Of a stretch of 64,000 nucleotides of DNA, positions 35,202-42,753 are shown in pieces; positions within the stretch are counted from its first letter, which is position 1; each line of letters starts with the position of its first letter. The translations under genes and the position numbers were made by a program. The notes below the pieces were generated by a model. It saw nothing but the letters and a program-made list of their open reading frames with translations. It was not told where the DNA came from and made no database searches. This stretch comes from Micromonospora halotolerans (GTDB lineage Bacteria > Actinomycetota > Actinomycetes > Mycobacteriales > Micromonosporaceae), in assembly GCF_032108445.1 (NCBI RefSeq), contig NZ_CP134876.1:3658001-3722000 (forward strand), written 5' to 3'.

Positions 35202-36248
35202 TCAGCCCTCCCGCTGCTGGCGCAGGTTGCGGATCTGGTAGATCACGATCGGGATGACCAGGACGAAGAGGACGACCGCGAGAGCGGAGCCCTGCCCGGG
35301 CTCGCCGTAACGGAACGCCTGGTTGTACATCTCGTTCGCGATGACGCTGGTGTCGTAGTTGCCGTTGGTGGCGGTACGGACGATGTCGAAGACCTTCAGC
35401 GTGGCGATCGACAGCGTCACCACCACGACGATCACCGCCGGCCGGATGCTCGGCATGGTGATCTGCCAGAACATCTGCCAGGGGCTGACGCCGTCGAGCC
35501 GGGCCGCCTCCACGATGTCCGCGGGGATGGCCTTGATGGCGGCGGAGAGCACCACCATGGCGAAGCCCGCCTGGATCCAGATCATGATCACGATGAGCAG
35601 GAAGGTGTTCAGCGGCGACTCCAGAAGCCACTGCTTCGGCTCCCCGCCGAGACTGACCACGATCTGGTTGAGCAGGCCGATCTGGTCACCGTCGCCGCGG
35701 TACGCGTAGACGAACTTCCAGATGATGGCGGCGCCGACGAAGGAGATCGCCATCGGCAGGAAGATCAGGGACTTGGCCACCGACTCGAACCGGGCCTTGT
35801 CCACGAGGACGGCGTAGATCAGGCCGAACGCGGTGGCCACCAGCGGAACCAGCAGCACCCAGATCAGGCTGTTGATCAGCACCCGGACGATCGAGTCCTC
35901 GGAGAACAGCCAGCTGTAGTTGGCCAGGCCCACCCAGTCGCTGCTGTCCTTGTCCATGAACGAGAGGAGGGTGGTGCGGATCGCCGGCACCACCAGCCCG
36001 ACGGCGATCAACAGCAGTGTCGGCAACAGGAAGAAGAGCGCGAACAGGCCTTCCCGTGGCTTGCGCCGGCGGGGCAGGGGCGCGCCGCTGGCCACGGCCG
36101 CGATCAGCCGCTCCTCCCGGCGGCGGTCGAACCAGGCCGGCACCACGTCGAGGAGCAGGAGCAGCCCGCCCACCACCGCGACGAAAGCGATCAGCCCGTA
36201 CATCAGCATGAGGAACTTCGGCTGTTCCGCCGCGAAGTCGAACTCCAT
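35202..36248 (-). CDS. Sugar ABC transporter permease, MalF/AglF type
   Basis: The partner permease (348 residues, about 7-8 helices). An extra N-terminal helix pair (LMLMYGLIAFVAVVGGLLLLLDVV) precedes a basic loop with RRRKPREG. The EAA loop is ADIVEAARLDGVSPWQMFWQITMPSIRPAVIVVVV. GGGAGG stands 4 nt before the ATG. It lies 71 nt after the binding-protein gene, with an 18-bp hairpin in between. Confidence 0.94.
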   Translation of the reverse strand: MEFDFAAEQPKFLMLMYGLIAFVAVVGGLLLLLDVVPAWFDRRREERLIAAVASGAPLPRRRKPREGLFALFFLLPTLLLIAVGLVVPAIRTTLLSFMDKDSSDWVGLANYSWLFSEDSIVRVLINSLIWVLLVPLVATAFGLIYAVLVDKARFESVAKSLIFLPMAISFVGAAIIWKFVYAYRGDGDQIGLLNQIVVSLGGEPKQWLLESPLNTFLLIVIMIWIQAGFAMVVLSAAIKAIPADIVEAARLDGVSPWQMFWQITMPSIRPAVIVVVVTLSIATLKVFDIVRTATNGNYDTSVIANEMYNQAFRYGEPGQGSALAVVLFVLVIPIVIYQIRNLRQQREG

Positions 36249-36275
36249 CGACCCTCCCTCAGGGGTTCGGTTGCG

Positions 36276-36314
36276 GGCGGTGGCCCGGTCCGCGACGCGG
36301 ACCGGGCCACCGCC
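36276..36314 (-). terminator. 18-bp intercistronic hairpin after the binding-protein gene
   Basis: Perfect arms at 36276-36293 and 36297-36314 with loop GAC, starting 6 nt after the binding-protein stop. In ABC operons such stems stabilise or attenuate so that binding protein outnumbers permease. Confidence 0.8.
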
Positions 36315-36319
36315 TCAGA

Positions 36320-37660
36320 TCACTTCCAGCTGCCTTCGATGCCGTTCAGCACCGTGGTGGTGTCCTTGCCGTTGATCCAGTCGACCATGCCCTTCCAGAA
36401 GGTGCCCGCGCCGACCGCGGCCGGCATCAGGTCCGAACCGTCGAACCGGAACTCGGTCTTCGGGTCCTGGAGGATCTGCACGGAGAGCTTGTCCACCGGG
36501 TTCGGGACGTTGTTGATGTCGAGCTTCTTGTTCGCCGACAGCCAGTCACCGATCTTGGCGCGGCTGTTGACGTACTCGCCGGAGGCCAGGTAGGTCTGCA
36601 CCGCCTGGACCTCGGGACGGTCCGCGAAGGCCGAGACGAACTCACCGGCGCCCAGCACCGGCTTGCCCTTGGCCGGGTCGACGGCCGGGAAGTAGAACGC
36701 GAAGACGTCGCCGTCCTCGGCCACCTTGGTGCCCTCCGGCCACTGGTTGGCGTAGAAGGACGCCTGGCGGTGCATGGCGCACTTACCGGTGGTGATCGGC
36801 GTGCCGGCCTCCTGGAAGGAGGTGGTGGCGATGCTCTTCACGCCGCCGAAGCCGCCGTTGACGTACTTCTCGTTCTTGAGGATGGTGCCGGCCTTGTTGA
36901 CCGCGTCGGCGACCTTCGGGTCGTTGAACGGGATGCCGTGGGTGGTCCACTGGTCGTAGACCTCCACCCCCTGGGTGCGCAGCAGCACGTCCTCGATCCA
37001 GTCGGTGGCCGGCCAGCCGGTGGCGTCACCGGACTCGATGCCCGCGCACCACGGCTTGGTGCCGCTCGCCGCGATCTTGTCGCTGAGGGCGATGAGCTCG
37101 TCCCAGGTGGTCGGGACGGACCAGCCCTTCTCCTTGAAGGTCTTCGGCGAGTACCAGACGTAGGACTTCACGTTGGAGCCGAGCGGCACGCCGTAGAGCT
37201 TGCCGTTGACAGTGCTGTACTTCAGCCAGTCGGGGGAGAAGTTCTGCTCGGCCAGCGCCTTGGTGTCGGCGCCGACCTCCTTGATCTTGCCCGAGTCGAC
37301 GAACCGCTTGAGCAGGCCCGGCTGCGGGATGAAGGCCAGGTCGGGGGCGTTGCCGCCGTCCACCCGGACGCCGATCTGGGCCTCGAACTCGCCCGAGCCC
37401 TCGTGGTCGATGTCGATGCCCGTGCAGTCCTCGAACTGCTTCCAGGACTGGTCCAGGCGGTCGGCCTCGATGTCCCGGATCGACGAGTAGATCGTGACCT
37501 TCTTGCCGTCGTGACCCTGGTACTTCTCGTAAGCGGCGCACTCGGGCGAGCTCGCCTTGCTGCTCTTCTTGTCGTTTCCGGTGCCGCAGGCGGTGACGCC
37601 GAGCGCCAGCCCCAGCACGCCGGCGATCGCGAGCGCCTGGCGCGATCTGGCAAACGCCAT
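36320..37660 (-). CDS. Sugar ABC transporter solute-binding lipoprotein, alpha-glucoside type
   Basis: An extracytoplasmic lipid-anchored binding protein of 446 residues. The signal peptide ends in the lipobox LGVTAC, so Cys is lipidated. The mature part is a family 1 carbohydrate-binding protein: KVTIYSSIRDIEADRL, APDLAFIPQPGLLKRF, LYGVPLGSNVKSYVWYSPKTF, WDELIALSDKIAASGTKPWCAGI. AAGGAG is 6-7 nt before ATG 37660. It is the first gene of the operon and follows a LacI-type operator. AglE-like specificity for maltose/sucrose-type alpha-glucosides is inferred from the GH13 neighbour. Confidence 0.93.
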   Translation of the reverse strand: MAFARSRQALAIAGVLGLALGVTACGTGNDKKSSKASSPECAAYEKYQGHDGKKVTIYSSIRDIEADRLDQSWKQFEDCTGIDIDHEGSGEFEAQIGVRVDGGNAPDLAFIPQPGLLKRFVDSGKIKEVGADTKALAEQNFSPDWLKYSTVNGKLYGVPLGSNVKSYVWYSPKTFKEKGWSVPTTWDELIALSDKIAASGTKPWCAGIESGDATGWPATDWIEDVLLRTQGVEVYDQWTTHGIPFNDPKVADAVNKAGTILKNEKYVNGGFGGVKSIATTSFQEAGTPITTGKCAMHRQASFYANQWPEGTKVAEDGDVFAFYFPAVDPAKGKPVLGAGEFVSAFADRPEVQAVQTYLASGEYVNSRAKIGDWLSANKKLDINNVPNPVDKLSVQILQDPKTEFRFDGSDLMPAAVGAGTFWKGMVDWINGKDTTTVLNGIEGSWK

Positions 37661-37728
37661 GCCGATCTCCTTCCTTGCCGGCGCGTGGGGGAAATCGAAC
37701 CCGCGCCGGTCCGATGGTCGTCCCCACA

Positions 37729-37742
37729 TGTAAGCGCTTGCA
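37729..37742. promoter_or_regulatory. LacI-family operator upstream of the alpha-glucoside operon
   Basis: TGTAAGCGCTTGCA is palindromic apart from one base pair and has the central CG of LacI-family sites. It lies about 70 bp before the binding-protein start. The repressor encoded in the operon is the natural candidate. Confidence 0.75.
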
Positions 37743-37895
37743 TCCCGCCGGGTCCACCCCCTGCCGGACACGGCCCGGTAACAATCCCGAAACCCGCTCA
37801 CCGGCCGTGGGCACGCTCCCACGCTGCGCTGACCGATCCCAGGTGGGACCCCTTCCCATCGATGGAACTTTCTGCCACCCTGTCCCTACCAGATC

Positions 37896-37905
37896 GAAAG
37901 CTTTC
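37896..37905. promoter_or_regulatory. Palindrome before the M23 peptidase gene
   Basis: GAAAGCTTTC lies 5 nt before the AGGAGG ribosome site of the M23 gene, so a bound protein or a short stem could block expression. A CebR-like sequence, TGGGCACGCTCCCA, lies at 37808-37821 in the same gap. Both are recognised by symmetry only. Confidence 0.4.
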
Positions 37906-37922
37906 AACATAGGAGGCAGTGG

Positions 37923-38696
37923 ATGCGCAAACGCTGGTTCAGCCTCGCGGCGGTGACCGCCGTCCTCGTGGCCCTGATCCCGGCGGCGCCGGCCATGGCC
38001 GCGCCGACGTTCAAGGTTCCGTTCCCCTGCAACCAGGCCTGGTCCGGCCAGACCCGCTCGGACCACAGCCCGGCCTACGCCGTGGACTTCAACCGCACCG
38101 ACGACCTGGGCGACCCGGTGGTGGCCAGCGCGCCCGGCACCGTCGACCGGGTGACCGACCTGGGCGGCACCAGCTACGGCAAGTACGTGCGGATCGACCA
38201 CGGCAACGGATACACCACCTACTACGCCCACCTGAGCAGCTTCAACGTCTCCGTCGGGCAGACCGTCGGCTACGGCCGGGTCATCGGCTACGTGGGCAGC
38301 ACCGGCGGCTCCACGGGCCCGCACCTGCACTACGAGCAGCGGCTGAACGGCAACGACATCCAGGTCCGGTTCAACGGGGCGCTCGCCCTCTACTGGGGCA
38401 CGAAGACCTACACCAGCGACAACGGCTGCTCCGGGTCGAACACCGGGGCGGGCACGGTGAACACCGCGGGCGCGGCCCTGACGGTGCGCTCCGGCCCGGG
38501 CACCGGCTACAGCGCGGTCGGCTCGGTGGCCGACGGCGCCGGCGTCACCATCTACTGCCAGACCAGCGGCACCAGCGTCACCGGCACCTACGGCACGAGT
38601 TCGATCTGGGACCGGATCGGCTCCGGCCGGTTCATCTCCGACGCGTACGTCTACACCGGCTACGACGGCTACATCCCCGGCGTGCCGCGCTGCTGA
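37923..38696 (+). CDS. Secreted M23 (LytM-type) peptidase with C-terminal SH3-like domain
   Basis: A cell-wall endopeptidase of 257 residues. The signal peptide ends near residue 27 (PAAPAMAA). The M23 domain shows the zinc ligands HSPAYAVDF (His, Asp) and GPHLHYE, with YVRIDHGNGYTTYYAHLS and GYVGSTGGSTG between. The last 75 residues (GAALTVRSGPGTGYSAVGSV ... GRFISDAYVYTGYDG) are a bacterial SH3-like wall-binding domain. AGGAGG precedes the ATG. It is a single-gene unit ending in an 11-bp bidirectional hairpin. Confidence 0.95.
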   Translation: MRKRWFSLAAVTAVLVALIPAAPAMAAPTFKVPFPCNQAWSGQTRSDHSPAYAVDFNRTDDLGDPVVASAPGTVDRVTDLGGTSYGKYVRIDHGNGYTTYYAHLSSFNVSVGQTVGYGRVIGYVGSTGGSTGPHLHYEQRLNGNDIQVRFNGALALYWGTKTYTSDNGCSGSNTGAGTVNTAGAALTVRSGPGTGYSAVGSVADGAGVTIYCQTSGTSVTGTYGTSSIWDRIGSGRFISDAYVYTGYDGYIPGVPRC

Positions 38697-38704
38697 CCCG
38701 TGGT

Positions 38705-38731
38705 GGGCGCGGGGCCGACCGCCCCGCGCCC
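38705..38731. terminator. Bidirectional hairpin between M23 and tspO genes
   Basis: GGGCGCGGGGC (38705-38715) pairs fully with 38721-38731 around CGACC, between convergent genes. Confidence 0.75.
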
Positions 38732-38732
38732 C

Positions 38733-39227
38733 TCACCCGTTGAGCCGCCAGATGGCGAGGTTGAGCGCGCCGGCGAAGGTCACCCAGGCCCCGTACGGGA
38801 GCAGGAGCAGCGCCGCCGGCCGGGACACCCGCCAGGACAGCGCCCCGGTCACCCCGATGGCCAGCCACATCAGCACGAGGTCGGCGAACGCCAGCCCGTA
38901 GCGGCCGGCGCCGAAGAAGAGCGGGGTCCAGAGCGCGTTCAGCACGAGCTGGGTGACCCAGGCGCCGAGCGCCGGCCCCCAGCCGGTCCGCTGCCAGACG
39001 AGCCAGCCGGACACCGCGATGAGCCCGTAGAGGACGGTCCAGACCGGGCCGAAGAGCCACGGCGGCGGTGCCCACGCCGGTTGGGCGAGATCGGCGTACT
39101 CCTCCTGGGTGTTGCGCACGCCGAGCGCGCCGACGGCCGCTGCGACGGTCACCGCGGCGCCGAAGCCCAGCAGCGCCCACCACCTCCGGCCGCGCCCGAC
39201 CCGCCGGATGGTCCCCGAGATCGTCAT
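38733..39227 (-). CDS. TspO/MBR family protein
   Basis: A tryptophan-rich five-helix membrane protein of 164 residues that binds porphyrins in its family. Diagnostic runs are PAWAPPPWLFGPVWTVLYG, LVLNALWTPLFFGAGRYGLA and the C-terminal PYGAWVTFAGALNLAIWRLN. The helices start after RRWWALLGFGAAVTVAAAVG. It is followed on the same strand by nothing and preceded by a microprotein gene 145 nt upstream. Its role in porphyrin or stress handling is family knowledge only. Confidence 0.95.
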   Translation of the reverse strand: MTISGTIRRVGRGRRWWALLGFGAAVTVAAAVGALGVRNTQEEYADLAQPAWAPPPWLFGPVWTVLYGLIAVSGWLVWQRTGWGPALGAWVTQLVLNALWTPLFFGAGRYGLAFADLVLMWLAIGVTGALSWRVSRPAALLLLPYGAWVTFAGALNLAIWRLNG

Positions 39228-39371
39228 GCCACGGGATGCCCGCCGGTTCGGGGAGGCAAACCGGCCGGCAGCATGGCGCCGGGGTCGCCGGGTCCGGATG
39301 CCCCTGTCTGGGAGGACGGAGCTTCCGGACCCGACGACCCCGGCGGGTCAGGGGTGGTGGGAGGTCGACGG

Positions 39372-39518
39372 CTAATTGTTGAAGATGCTGACGCCTCCCG
39401 GCCCCACCAGCAGGCCGACGACGATGAGGACGATGCCCCAGAGGATCTGCCGGCGGAACAGCGCGAGGATGCCGGCGACCACCAGTACGACTGCGAGAAT
39501 CCAGAGAATCAGCTCCAT
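39372..39518 (-). CDS. GPGG-motif small membrane protein, 48 residues
   Basis: A microprotein read from ATG 39518 to TAG 39372. It has a hydrophobic helix (LILWILAVVLVVAGILALF), an FRRQ turn, a second helix (ILWGIVLIVVGLLV) and the terminal GPGGVSIFNN. The GPGG turn after the second helix matches a small actinobacterial family named for that motif. It is too short for usual gene-length cutoffs. Function is unknown; a hairpin membrane protein is the predicted form. Confidence 0.85.
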   Translation of the reverse strand: MELILWILAVVLVVAGILALFRRQILWGIVLIVVGLLVGPGGVSIFNN

Positions 39519-39560
39519 GTCGGCCGGATACCCGTTCGTCGGATCCGGGAAACCTGCTTC

Positions 39561-40283
39561 TCAGTCCAGTTGATCACCGAGGTGGAAGATGCTGTAGGCC
39601 TGCTTGATGACCGGGTGCGCGACGTTGCGGACGCGGACGCCGCCCGGGGTGGTGCCCCGCTCGGTGCCGTGGTGGGCGTGCCCGTGCAGGGCCAGCGCGG
39701 TGGGCGCCGAGTCGATGGCCTGGCCGAGCTGGTAGCAGCCGAGGAACGGGTAGATCTCCAGGGGCTCGCCGGCGAGGGTGTCCGGCACGGGGGAGTAGTG
39801 GGTGAGCGCGACCAGCACGTCGCAGTCGAGCCCGCGCAACGCCGCGGCCAGGGAGTCCGCGCTGTCCTTGGTCGTCTGGACGAACGCCTTCATCTCCGGC
39901 TCGCCGAAGTCGCTGGCGCACCGCCCGGCGAACCCGCCGCCGAACCCCTTCACCCCGGCCACGCCGAGCCGGCCGCCGGCGCACTCCACCACGACGCCGG
40001 TTCCCTCCAGGACGGTGATCCCGGCGTCCTCCAGCACCTTCACCACCTGCGGCACCTCGTCGCAGTGGTGGTCGTGGTTGCCGAGCACGGTGATGACCGG
40101 CACGCCGAGGTCGCCGAACTCCTGGGCCACGCAGCGCGCCTCGGACTCGGTGCCGTGCCGGGTCAGGTCCCCGGCGAGCAGCAGCGCGTCGGCGCAGTCG
40201 GGCAGCTCCTCCAGTGCCGGCCGGAACCGGCCGACCACGTCCTCGTCCAGGTGCACGTCGCCGACGGCGGCGATGCGGATCAC
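39561..40283 (-). CDS. Metallophosphoesterase
   Basis: A calcineurin-like phosphoesterase of 240 residues. The metal-binding blocks are in order: GDVHL, AGDLTRHG, LGNHDHH, LTHYSP and HGHAHHG. It starts at GTG 40283 with GGGAGG 7 nt upstream, 14 nt after the BON gene, so it closes a three-gene minus-strand operon. The substrate (nucleotide, cyclic nucleotide or protein phosphate) is not evident. Confidence 0.93.
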   Translation of the reverse strand: MIRIAAVGDVHLDEDVVGRFRPALEELPDCADALLLAGDLTRHGTESEARCVAQEFGDLGVPVITVLGNHDHHCDEVPQVVKVLEDAGITVLEGTGVVVECAGGRLGVAGVKGFGGGFAGRCASDFGEPEMKAFVQTTKDSADSLAAALRGLDCDVLVALTHYSPVPDTLAGEPLEIYPFLGCYQLGQAIDSAPTALALHGHAHHGTERGTTPGGVRVRNVAHPVIKQAYSIFHLGDQLD

Positions 40284-40296
40284 GGTCGAACCTCCC

Positions 40297-40566
40297 TCAC
40301 GGCAGCTCCTCCACCTGGGTGGGCGCCTGCTTACGGATCACGCCGATGTCGCTGGTGACCGGCAGGTCCGGAAAGCGCTCGGCCACCCGGCGCAGGATCT
40401 CCTCGCGCCGGTGCGGGCTCTCCACCTCGCCGTACAGGACCAGGCCGCGCTCGCGGCGCACCACGGTGATGCCCTGTTCGGCGACGTCCGGGTCCTCGGC
40501 CAACATGCTCTGGATCTCCGCCTCGACGTACTCGTCGGGCGGCGGATCGCCGTGGTGTGCGGTCAC
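40297..40566 (-). CDS. BON-domain protein
   Basis: An 89-residue protein that is essentially one BON domain: YVEAEIQSMLAEDPDVAEQGITVVRRERGLVLYGEV, then HRREEILRRVAERFPDLPV. BON domains bind phospholipid or carry surface interactions. It has no signal peptide, so it is cytoplasmic or membrane-associated. It starts at GTG 40566, overlapping the nucleotidyltransferase stop in a GTGA junction, which shows coupled translation. Confidence 0.88.
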   Translation of the reverse strand: MTAHHGDPPPDEYVEAEIQSMLAEDPDVAEQGITVVRRERGLVLYGEVESPHRREEILRRVAERFPDLPVTSDIGVIRKQAPTQVEELP

Positions 40567-41144
40567 GGGTTCTCCCTCACTCCGGACGCGCCGCCGGGCA
40601 GCACGTCGAGCCGGTCGAGCAGCACCAGGAACGCCTCGGCGTACGGCGAGTGCTGCGTCTCCTTCCGTACCCGTTCCCAGTCGATCTGTTCCCGCAGCGA
40701 GCGGGCGAGCGGCAGGGCCCGGGCGAAGTCGCAGTAGTGCTGGGAGAAGCTCAGCAGCTTGTGCACCATGAGCTGGCTGGCCGAGAGCACCGGCATGTGG
40801 ATGGCGTCGACCGGCCGCACGATGGTGTCGGCGAACGTCTCCTCGGTGACCGGAGTCTCGATCGGCCGGTGGATGAGGTCCACCATCCGGCCCTCGTCGT
40901 AGACCTTGACCAGCCAGTCCTCCGGCGGGCGCTCGGCGGTGAAGCCGGCCTCCACCAGGGCCTCCAGGGCCCGGTCCACGTCCTGTTGCCGGATCAGGAA
41001 GTCCACGTCGTGGTCGCTGGAGTGGCCGCCGTGGGCGTACACGGCGAAACTGCCTCCGAGCGCGAAGGGAATCTCGGACTGCTTGAGCACGGCGGCGACC
41101 TTCTTGAGCGTGTGCACCAGGGTCTCGTCCCCGCGCTCGGCCAT
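40563..41144 (-). CDS. Nucleotidyltransferase-fold protein
   Basis: A 193-residue protein with the pol-beta-type nucleotidyltransferase signature: helix-strand KQSEIPFALGGSFAVYAHGGHSSDHDVDFLI, with GS, the paired aspartates DHDVD and a further Asp in MVDLIH. This resembles MNT-like or AbiEii-like minimal nucleotidyltransferases. The C-terminal half is helical (MVHKLLSFSQHYCDFARALPLARSL). GGGAG precedes ATG 41144. It is first in the operon with BON and phosphoesterase genes. No HEPN partner is adjacent, so a toxin-antitoxin pair is not supported. Confidence 0.85.
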   Translation of the reverse strand: MAERGDETLVHTLKKVAAVLKQSEIPFALGGSFAVYAHGGHSSDHDVDFLIRQQDVDRALEALVEAGFTAERPPEDWLVKVYDEGRMVDLIHRPIETPVTEETFADTIVRPVDAIHMPVLSASQLMVHKLLSFSQHYCDFARALPLARSLREQIDWERVRKETQHSPYAEAFLVLLDRLDVLPGGASGVRENP

Positions 41145-41283
41145 TCTGGGTCTCCCGTCGTCGTAGGTGGCGGTGGGAATGAAGTTGCGTACCCGGCGAA
41201 CGGTTCGGCCACACCTGTTGAGGGCGCGCCCCGGCGTGCCAGTGACAATCCGGACAAACCACCGAAGGCGAGCACGGGTCGGA

Positions 41284-41289
41284 TAACCT
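41284..41289 (+). promoter_or_regulatory. -10 hexamer of a leaderless gene
   Basis: TAACCT ends 7 nt before GTG 41297. The purine run in between abuts the GTG and is too close to act as a ribosome site, which supports a leaderless message. Confidence 0.6.
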
Positions 41290-41296
41290 CGGGAGG

Positions 41297-42028
41297 GTGG
41301 TCAGGTCACTGCGGGTGCGGCGCGGCAGGGCCCGACTGCGCGCCGTCGCCCTGATCGGCATCGACGGCTCGGGCAAGACCACCCAGGCCCACCGGCTCGC
41401 CGAGGCGCTCACCGCCGCGGGCCATCCCGCCACCTACCACCGCAACGCCGGCGGTCGCCGCTGGCTCGGCCGGCTCGCCCAGCGGGTCGGCCGGCCCGAC
41501 GCGCAGCGGCTCGTCGGCCGCAACGGGCTGCTCGCCGTGGAGTCCGTGCTCCGCTGGCTGGCCATCGCGCTCGCCCTGGTGACCTGCCTGGTCACCGGCC
41601 GGACGGCGGTGATGGACCGCTGGTCCGCCTGCCAGTACGCCAGCATCCGGGCGCACGGCGGGCAGCGCTGGGAGCGGCTGGCCCGGGCCGGCTACCGGGT
41701 CTTCCCGCCGCCCCGGGTCACCTTCCTGCTCACCCTGGACCCGGCCGAGGCGTACCGGCGGATCGAGCGGCGCGGTACCGACCACGAGAGCATGCGGTGG
41801 CTCAGCGCCGCGGCCACCGCGTACCGGACCCTGCCGGAGTACGGCAGCTTCGTAGTGGTGGACGGCAGCGGCACGCCGGAGGAGGTGTCCCACCGGATCC
41901 GGGCGCACCTGACCGAGTGGCTCCCGGGCGACCCGCCGGCCGCGGCCGGGCCGGGCCGGGACGGCACCGGGCCGCCGTCGGGCGGGGCCGGGCGCGGCGA
42001 ACCGGTGCCGGCTCAGGCCCGCCCGTAG
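41297..42028 (+). CDS. Thymidylate-kinase-like P-loop protein
   Basis: A nucleoside-monophosphate-kinase-fold protein of 243 residues. The P-loop is ALIGIDGSGKTTQAHRLAEAL (about residues 18-38). Further on are a DRWSACQYAS segment equivalent to the DRY region and the lid part LDPAEAYRRIERRGTDHES. It is distant from the main Tmk enzyme, with an inserted hydrophobic stretch (LAIALALVTCLVTG) and a disordered Pro/Gly tail. The true substrate may not be dTMP. The last 16 nt overlap the convergent SDR gene. Confidence 0.82.
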   Translation: MVRSLRVRRGRARLRAVALIGIDGSGKTTQAHRLAEALTAAGHPATYHRNAGGRRWLGRLAQRVGRPDAQRLVGRNGLLAVESVLRWLAIALALVTCLVTGRTAVMDRWSACQYASIRAHGGQRWERLARAGYRVFPPPRVTFLLTLDPAEAYRRIERRGTDHESMRWLSAAATAYRTLPEYGSFVVVDGSGTPEEVSHRIRAHLTEWLPGDPPAAAGPGRDGTGPPSGGAGRGEPVPAQARP

Positions 42029-42753
42029 ACCGGGATGCTCGCCCCGCTGGTCGGCGCCGACTCGTCGGAGGCCAGGAAGCGGATCACCGCGGCGATCTCG
42101 GCCGGCGGGACCCAGCGGCGGTGGTCGGCGTCGGGCTGGGCGGCCCGGTTGGCCGGGGTGTCGATCACGCTGGGCAGCACGGTGTTGCTGCGTACCCCGC
42201 GCTGCCGGTACTCCACGGCCACGGCGTTGGAGAAGGCCTGCACGGCCGCCTTGGCGGTGACGTAGCCGGCGGCGCCCGGGAACGGCGCCACCGCGGCCCG
42301 CGCCGCCACGCAGACCACCGCGCCGCCGCCGGCCGCCAGCAGGTGCGGCAGCGCGGCCTGGGTGACCAGGTACGTGGGCCGCAGGTTGAGCCGCAGCATC
42401 CGGTCGAACTCCTCGATCGGGGTCTCGTGCACCAGGCCGCCGCTGGCGTACCCGCCGACCAGGTTGACCACGGCCCGCAGCGGCGCGGCCGGCTCTCCGG
42501 TGGCGACGGCCACGGCCCGCGCGACCCCGTCGGGGTCCAGCAGGTCCGCCGTGACGGCTTCCGGTCGCGGCGCGGCGTCAGGCGCGCCGGGCTGAGGTTG
42601 CCGTCCGGCCGGGACCGGTCCGGCCGCCGGCGCCGTCCCGCCACCCGCCCGGCCGGGTACGACCACCCGCCAGCCGGCCTCCAGGAAGGCGGCGGTGACC
42701 GCACCGCCCAGCCCGCCCGTGCCCCCGGTCACCAGCACCGTGCGCTCCGCCAT
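42013..42753 (-). CDS. SDR-family protein lacking the catalytic serine
   Basis: A Rossmann-fold short-chain dehydrogenase/reductase of 246 residues. The cofactor motif TGGTGGLG, the NLVGG segment and the YxxxK pair (GYVTAKAAV) are present. The residue 13 positions before the Tyr, where SDRs carry the catalytic Ser, is Ala (CVAARAAVAPFP). It may thus be weakly active or a regulatory/binding form. An unusual Gly/Pro/Arg-rich insertion (AGGGTAPAAGPVPAGRQ) follows the first strand region. A TAGCGT hexamer ends 6 nt before the ATG, so it is leaderless. Confidence 0.87.
   Translation of the reverse strand: MAERTVLVTGGTGGLGGAVTAAFLEAGWRVVVPGRAGGGTAPAAGPVPAGRQPQPGAPDAAPRPEAVTADLLDPDGVARAVAVATGEPAAPLRAVVNLVGGYASGGLVHETPIEEFDRMLRLNLRPTYLVTQAALPHLLAAGGGAVVCVAARAAVAPFPGAAGYVTAKAAVQAFSNAVAVEYRQRGVRSNTVLPSVIDTPANRAAQPDADHRRWVPPAEIAAVIRFLASDESAPTSGASIPVYGRA

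Noticed and set aside
40563..41144. MNT/HEPN toxin-antitoxin or AbiE defence unit
   Set aside because: The nucleotidyltransferase fold fits, but the neighbour is a BON domain, not HEPN or AbiEi.
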